64,000 bases of DNA from an uncultured Clostridia bacterium (GTDB taxonomy: Bacteria; Bacillota; Clostridia; Christensenellales; CAG-917). Below, piece by piece: positions 60,421 through 64,000 of this stretch (positions are counted from its first letter, which is position 1; each line of letters starts with the position of its first letter). Below the pieces are notes generated by a model. It was not told the DNA's origin, ran no database searches, and saw only the letters and a list, made by a program, of their open reading frames with translations. The stretch lies in contig CALVNH010000001.1 of assembly GCA_944349635.1 (NCBI GenBank), forward strand, positions 148,385 through 212,384, read 5' to 3'. The position numbers and the translations under genes were made by a program.

Positions 60421-62139
60421 TCATTTTCTCTCCGAGCCGCAGTCCGCGCTTGCTTCCGCGCACACTCCGCAGCTCTCTTCCGCCACGGGCTCCGTCGCTT
60501 CTCCTGCGACGTCTCCGACGGCTTGTGCTCCCGCTCTGCTCCGACGCACGTATTCGTCCTTGTCGACGTCGGGAAACACCGTGGAAATCAATTCCGCACT
60601 CACCCTGCATTGCTTATCGAAAATCAAACTGAACACGGGCGTCACTATCATGCTTGACGCCATTGCAAGCACACCGATGAACGGGCTTTGTCCTATGCCC
60701 GCTTTGAACGCCTCACCGAAAGTCGGGTCGCCGCCGGCGGAACGCAGGACGTAATATCCAAGTCCTATTATCAGCGAGAACGTCAACGCAATGCTGAACG
60801 CCATCGAGGCATACGCTCCCGCCTTGTTTGCTTTTTTGAAATACAGCCCGTAGACGTAAGGTCCGATGAAACAGCCCGCTATCGTGCCCCAGCTCAAACT
60901 CATCATGCTGACAATAGCGTCCACTTCGGCAATTGCAAGAACCGCCGACAGCGCAACGAATACCAAGCACAGCACGCGGATGAGAATGTTCAGATTTTTT
61001 TCGGGAGCGGATTTTCTGATGTAACCTTTGTAAAAGTCGACCGTCACCGTGGAACTGGACGACAGACTGAGTGCCGCAAGCGTGGACATCGAGGCGGAGA
61101 ACAGCAGAACGATTATTAATCCCAAAAGTGCCGAGGGAAGATTGTTGACCAGCATTTCCGGCACGAGTTTGTCGTAATTGCCGTCCGGGACGGTGTCCAC
61201 GAAACGGGTTATCATACTGCCCATAAAATACGCGCCGCAACCGACAATCGCGGAAAAGACGGTGGAAATCACCGCGCCTTTCCTTATGGCGGCGTCATCC
61301 TTTATGGCATAGAACTTGTGAATGGACTGCGGCAACCCCCACATACCGAACGAGGTGAGGCAAATCAACACAATCACGCTGAACATCTGGTTGTTGAGGA
61401 AAGTGCCGCCTTCGGGAGTCACAGGATTCGGAACGAGAGTCAGCGACGGGTCGTTGAAGAGCGCGCCGAGTCCCTCCCCCCAGTTCATCTGCGGGCTGCC
61501 GAGCAACATAAACACCGTTACCATAATCCCGACAATCATTATCATGCCCTGTATGAAATCGGTGATGGTGGTGGCGAAATATCCGCCCAGGAACAGATAG
61601 AGCGCAGTCAGCGCGGCGAGAATGAAAATACACCAGTCGGCTCCGATGCCGAGAGCGGCGTCGAAAATGTAGCCCATTCCCTGATACACAGATGCGGAAT
61701 AAGGCAACAGAAACACGAATATTATAAGCGCCGCCACGAGCTTGATGTATTTGCTCTCATAGCGTTTTTCGAAGAACTCCGGCATTGTGCGCGCCTGCAA
61801 CGCGGTAGTCATGGCCTTGGTTCGCCTTGCCAACAGCAACCACGCGGCAAGCGTGCCGATGAGCATGTTGCCGATGCCTATCCACACGGCGGAAAGACCG
61901 AAATTCCAACCGAACTTGCCCGCATATCCCACGAAAACAACGGCGGAAAAATATGTGGCGCCGTATGCGAAAGCGGACAACCAGCCGCCCACCCCTTTGT
62001 TGGCAAACATAAAGCCTTCCACGCTCACGCTCTTTCTGCGCGTGACAAGCGCGACGGCAAGAATGACCGCCATATAGACACCGAAAATCAGCCACTGCGG
62101 CCACACGGTATTTTCCGTTGCCGATAAAATCAAGGGCAT
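60421..62139 (-). CDS. Sodium:solute symporter (SSS family)
   Basis: A 572-aa membrane protein with about 13 helices of the SSS/LeuT-fold family (PutP, PanF, SGLT relatives). Family features: LSAFAYGATYFSAVVFVGYAG in helix 2, WGLPQSIHKFYAIKDDAAIR, and the FSASMSTLAALSLSSSSTVT segment, whose paired serines form part of the sodium site. The substrate (amino acid, vitamin, carboxylate or sugar) is not evident. The C-terminal 60 residues are a soluble tail rich in Ala, Glu and Cys. ATG 62137-62139 is chosen for the GGAGGTGAGGAA upstream, over the ATG six codons earlier that lies on the ribosome site. Confidence 0.92.
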   Translation of the reverse strand: MPLILSATENTVWPQWLIFGVYMAVILAVALVTRRKSVSVEGFMFANKGVGGWLSAFAYGATYFSAVVFVGYAGKFGWNFGLSAVWIGIGNMLIGTLAAWLLLARRTKAMTTALQARTMPEFFEKRYESKYIKLVAALIIFVFLLPYSASVYQGMGYIFDAALGIGADWCIFILAALTALYLFLGGYFATTITDFIQGMIMIVGIMVTVFMLLGSPQMNWGEGLGALFNDPSLTLVPNPVTPEGGTFLNNQMFSVIVLICLTSFGMWGLPQSIHKFYAIKDDAAIRKGAVISTVFSAIVGCGAYFMGSMITRFVDTVPDGNYDKLVPEMLVNNLPSALLGLIIVLLFSASMSTLAALSLSSSSTVTVDFYKGYIRKSAPEKNLNILIRVLCLVFVALSAVLAIAEVDAIVSMMSLSWGTIAGCFIGPYVYGLYFKKANKAGAYASMAFSIALTFSLIIGLGYYVLRSAGGDPTFGEAFKAGIGQSPFIGVLAMASSMIVTPVFSLIFDKQCRVSAELISTVFPDVDKDEYVRRSRAGAQAVGDVAGEATEPVAEESCGVCAEASADCGSERK

Positions 62140-62334
62140 TTCCTCACCTCCGGACATAGGCGCATATATTCATCGGCGCATACGTCCGCAACTTCTCTCC
62201 CAACACCGCAACGCACGGTTGCGCATAAGGACATCTCCGTCCCTGTACATTTGCAATTATGTTCAGATGCGGCGGTATCGATGTTTTATCCGAAAAAAAC
62301 ACATGTTCATCTGTGCTTTCGTGCAAACGAAAAA

Positions 62335-63123
62335 TCAGACGAGCATGTCCGGAATATCTCTCACCGCTTCTATCACGTAATCGGCTTTGACTGCCGATTT
62401 CTCCGCGGCTTCCGCCGTGGTCTCGCCCGTCAGCACCAGCACGGACACGAAACCGCAGTTCACGCCGAACGCCACGTCGGTGTAAAGCCTGTCGCCCACC
62501 ATCGCAATCTTGTGCGGCGGCAGATTGTATTTCATCGCGATTCTCTCCCCCGCAGTGATGTGCGGCTTGCCCATAATGAGGTCGGGAGTTCGCCCGACGG
62601 TCAGCCGGATGGCTTCCGTCATAGCGCCTATGTCGGGCATCGGACAACCCTCCGCGGGGCAGAAATAGTCGGGGTGCGTGGCAATATAAGGCAGCCCCGC
62701 GTTTACGAATTTGCAGAATTTGTAAAGTCTGTCGTAAGTCAGGGACGTATCGAAACCGATTACGGCAAGGTCGGGATTTTCCTCTTCTAGCTGTATCCCG
62801 TACAGCGCAAACTCCGCCCGAAGTCTGTCATTGCCGAGCAGAAACACTTTTTTCCCGCGGTAATGGTCGAGCAGATATTCGCAAGTGACCTGCCCGCTGG
62901 TATAGATTTCGTCGGCATAAACGCGCAGTCCCATGTTGTTGAGCCGCGCAATATAATCGGTGTGCATTCTGGAAGAATTGTTGGTGAAAAAACATACCCG
63001 CTTGTTCATTTCCCGCAAGCGGTTGACAGCGGCAAAAGAACCCTCGATTTCGCGGTCGCCGATATACACGGTGCCGTCGAGGTCGAAAAGAAAAAGTTCT
63101 ACGTCTTTGATGTTTTTTTCCAT
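62335..63123 (-). CDS. HAD-IIA family sugar/glycerol phosphatase
   Basis: A 262-aa phosphatase of the NagD/AraL/PGP group. The nucleophile motif is FLFDLDGTVYIGD (about residues 11-23), with FFTNNSS as motif II, LIMGKPH as the motif III lysine, and IAMVGDRLYTDVAFG as motif IV. These enzymes remove phosphate from small sugar or glycerol phosphates and act in metabolite repair. It lies 44 bp after the dehydrogenase-like gene at the right edge and is probably co-transcribed with it; GGAG precedes the ATG. Confidence 0.92.
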   Translation of the reverse strand: MEKNIKDVELFLFDLDGTVYIGDREIEGSFAAVNRLREMNKRVCFFTNNSSRMHTDYIARLNNMGLRVYADEIYTSGQVTCEYLLDHYRGKKVFLLGNDRLRAEFALYGIQLEEENPDLAVIGFDTSLTYDRLYKFCKFVNAGLPYIATHPDYFCPAEGCPMPDIGAMTEAIRLTVGRTPDLIMGKPHITAGERIAMKYNLPPHKIAMVGDRLYTDVAFGVNCGFVSVLVLTGETTAEAAEKSAVKADYVIEAVRDIPDMLV

Positions 63124-63167
63124 AGTGCTCCGAATATCCGTCGTATCCCGCGCCCGTCACGCCGTGT

Positions 63168-64000
63168 TCAGGCAAGCATTCTTTCGCAGAACCCCGTCGC
63201 CGAAACGTAATGCAGCAGTCCTTTGCAGGTTGCTCCCGCGAGTTTCATCGCGCACAACATATCGTGCACGGTGAACGCCCTTTTGAGCCAGTAGCCGGCG
63301 TCGGCATAAATGCGACGCCATCTTCTTTCGCAGGAACGCATATCGACGGCGTTGAGCCGTTCCAGCAAATCCAGGCGGTATTCCCCTAATATATAGTTTA
63401 TTCTAAAATAACTGTTAGTATCGAAAAAGTCAAACGAATGAGTCAGGTTTTCGCGCGCTTCTCCCGTAAGGGATTTCATCTCGTCCAAAAGGGCGTCGCA
63501 ATCGGGAGGCGGCAGAGTGTCGATTGCCAAAGACGACAGAAAAGAGGAATAAAACACGTTGAGCGCGCACGCCGCCGGGAAGAGATATTCCCCGAACAGT
63601 CTCGGCTTTTTTCCGCGTTTTTCGGCAATGAGAGAAAGAATACGCGCCATAATGTCGCAAGGATACGCGTCCTCTCTCATTCCCGCCCCGCAGTCCAGCA
63701 GGCAAAGTGCCAGTCCGAGTGCGCCGGCGTCGGCGGGCGGAAGCGACAGTGCGGGTCTGCGAGGCAAACGTTCAGCCATTACTTTTTCTCGAAACCCGTC
63801 CTCGAACCTTTTCAAAGGTTCCGAGAAGGCAAAGCCCCAGCCCGCCGCCAGCCTGTCGTCGGAACAGTTGTCCAGAATGTCCTCGTCGAGGTAAACCTGC
63901 GTCACACCGCCGCCTTGCAAGAACGAGTTCCCGTCGGGATAAGCAATCACCAGCACACATTCCACGCCGAGTTCCGCCGCAATCTTTTTGGCGGCTGTCG
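63168..64000 (-). CDS. C-terminal part of a divergent iron-alcohol-dehydrogenase-like protein (5' end beyond the window)
   Basis: The frame stays open through the right edge. A GTG at 63963-63965 has no ribosome site, and the codons upstream of it (AAKKIAAELGVECVLVIAYP) read as a normal helix and strand, so the gene most likely starts outside the window. About 277 residues are visible. The order resembles the sn-glycerol-1-phosphate/glycerol dehydrogenase fold: the KKIA.ELGV strand, then VYLDEDILDNCSDDRLAAGWG (compare V.VDTDI...P.R...AG.GD), a helical second half with FGEYLF where HGE is expected, and a late AFTVHDMLCAMKLAG (compare R.TVLDL). The expected metal-binding histidine looks replaced. 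The assignment is tentative; it may be an inactive or altered relative. Confidence 0.42.
   Translation of the reverse strand, partial: TAAKKIAAELGVECVLVIAYPDGNSFLQGGGVTQVYLDEDILDNCSDDRLAAGWGFAFSEPLKRFEDGFREKVMAERLPRRPALSLPPADAGALGLALCLLDCGAGMREDAYPCDIMARILSLIAEKRGKKPRLFGEYLFPAACALNVFYSSFLSSLAIDTLPPPDCDALLDEMKSLTGEARENLTHSFDFFDTNSYFRINYILGEYRLDLLERLNAVDMRSCERRWRRIYADAGYWLKRAFTVHDMLCAMKLAGATCKGLLHYVSATGFCERMLA

Overview
The window is a gene-dense chromosomal segment of an anaerobic member of the Clostridia, possibly a gut Christensenellales-type lineage. That placement is inferred from gene content and not tested by a search. It rests on an ntp-type V-ATPase operon, a complete rnfCDGEAB cluster, GTP-type PEP carboxykinase, sporulation-family genes (spoVG, and spoIVFB-, spoVB- and spoIIQ-like genes) and clostridial families such as DUF4364, DUF4363 and TIGR03960/TIGR03936. 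Start sites usually carry strong GGAGG-type ribosome binding sites, and many genes overlap by ATGA. TTA, CTA and TCA codons are rare, which produces very long but meaningless open frames on the opposite strand. No tRNA, rRNA, CRISPR array, insertion sequence or phage gene was seen.

Layout. 1-4424: rpiB followed by ntpF-I-K-E-C of a V-type ATPase, all on the minus strand and leaving the window at the left edge. 4808-14763: one giant (about 3280 aa) secreted, membrane-anchored protein made of MBG/YDG-like beta repeats. 14977-18825: an acyl-CoA ligase and pckG, the latter with a near-consensus promoter and a long structured leader. 19820-22303: an M20 peptidase and a DUF4364 regulator on the plus strand. 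22846-28967: glcK, two radical-SAM-linked genes, RNase G and an odd medium-chain dehydrogenase. 29035-31449: minD-minE, a tiny membrane protein and a SpoIVFB-like protease. 31464-33427: degV and an aldo/keto reductase. 33580-36647: ppx, maf and an mreB-like gene. 36749-42123: rnfCDGEAB. 42219-43132: two half-size TSUP transporters. 43221-47784: a large repeat lipoprotein that also has a C-terminal membrane helix. 47896-52686: a SpoVB-like flippase, DUF421, DUF4363, murC and spoVG. 52841-59495: a five-gene operon with an AMP-dependent ligase, a GlpA-like dehydrogenase, an FAD/NAD oxidoreductase, DUF1667 and an alkyl-DHAP-synthase homologue. 59602-64000: a SpoIIQ-like M23 protein, a sodium:solute symporter, a HAD-IIA phosphatase and the C-terminal part of a divergent dehydrogenase.

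How the parts work together. The V-ATPase K subunit carries the full set of sodium-binding residues known from Enterococcus hirae NtpK. With Rnf and a sodium:solute symporter in the same window, this suggests a sodium-based energy economy. PEP carboxykinase, glucokinase, RpiB and the glycerol-3-phosphate dehydrogenase module connect sugar, C4-acid and triose/glycerol metabolism. The most interesting unit is the 52.9-59.5 kb operon: its combination of an acyl-activating enzyme, a DHAP/G3P-interconverting oxidoreductase module and an alkylglycerone-phosphate-synthase-like enzyme makes it a candidate bacterial ether-lipid pathway. The two very large surface proteins (4.8-14.6 kb and 43.3-47.7 kb) both end in a membrane helix with a charged cytoplasmic tail rather than a sortase signal.
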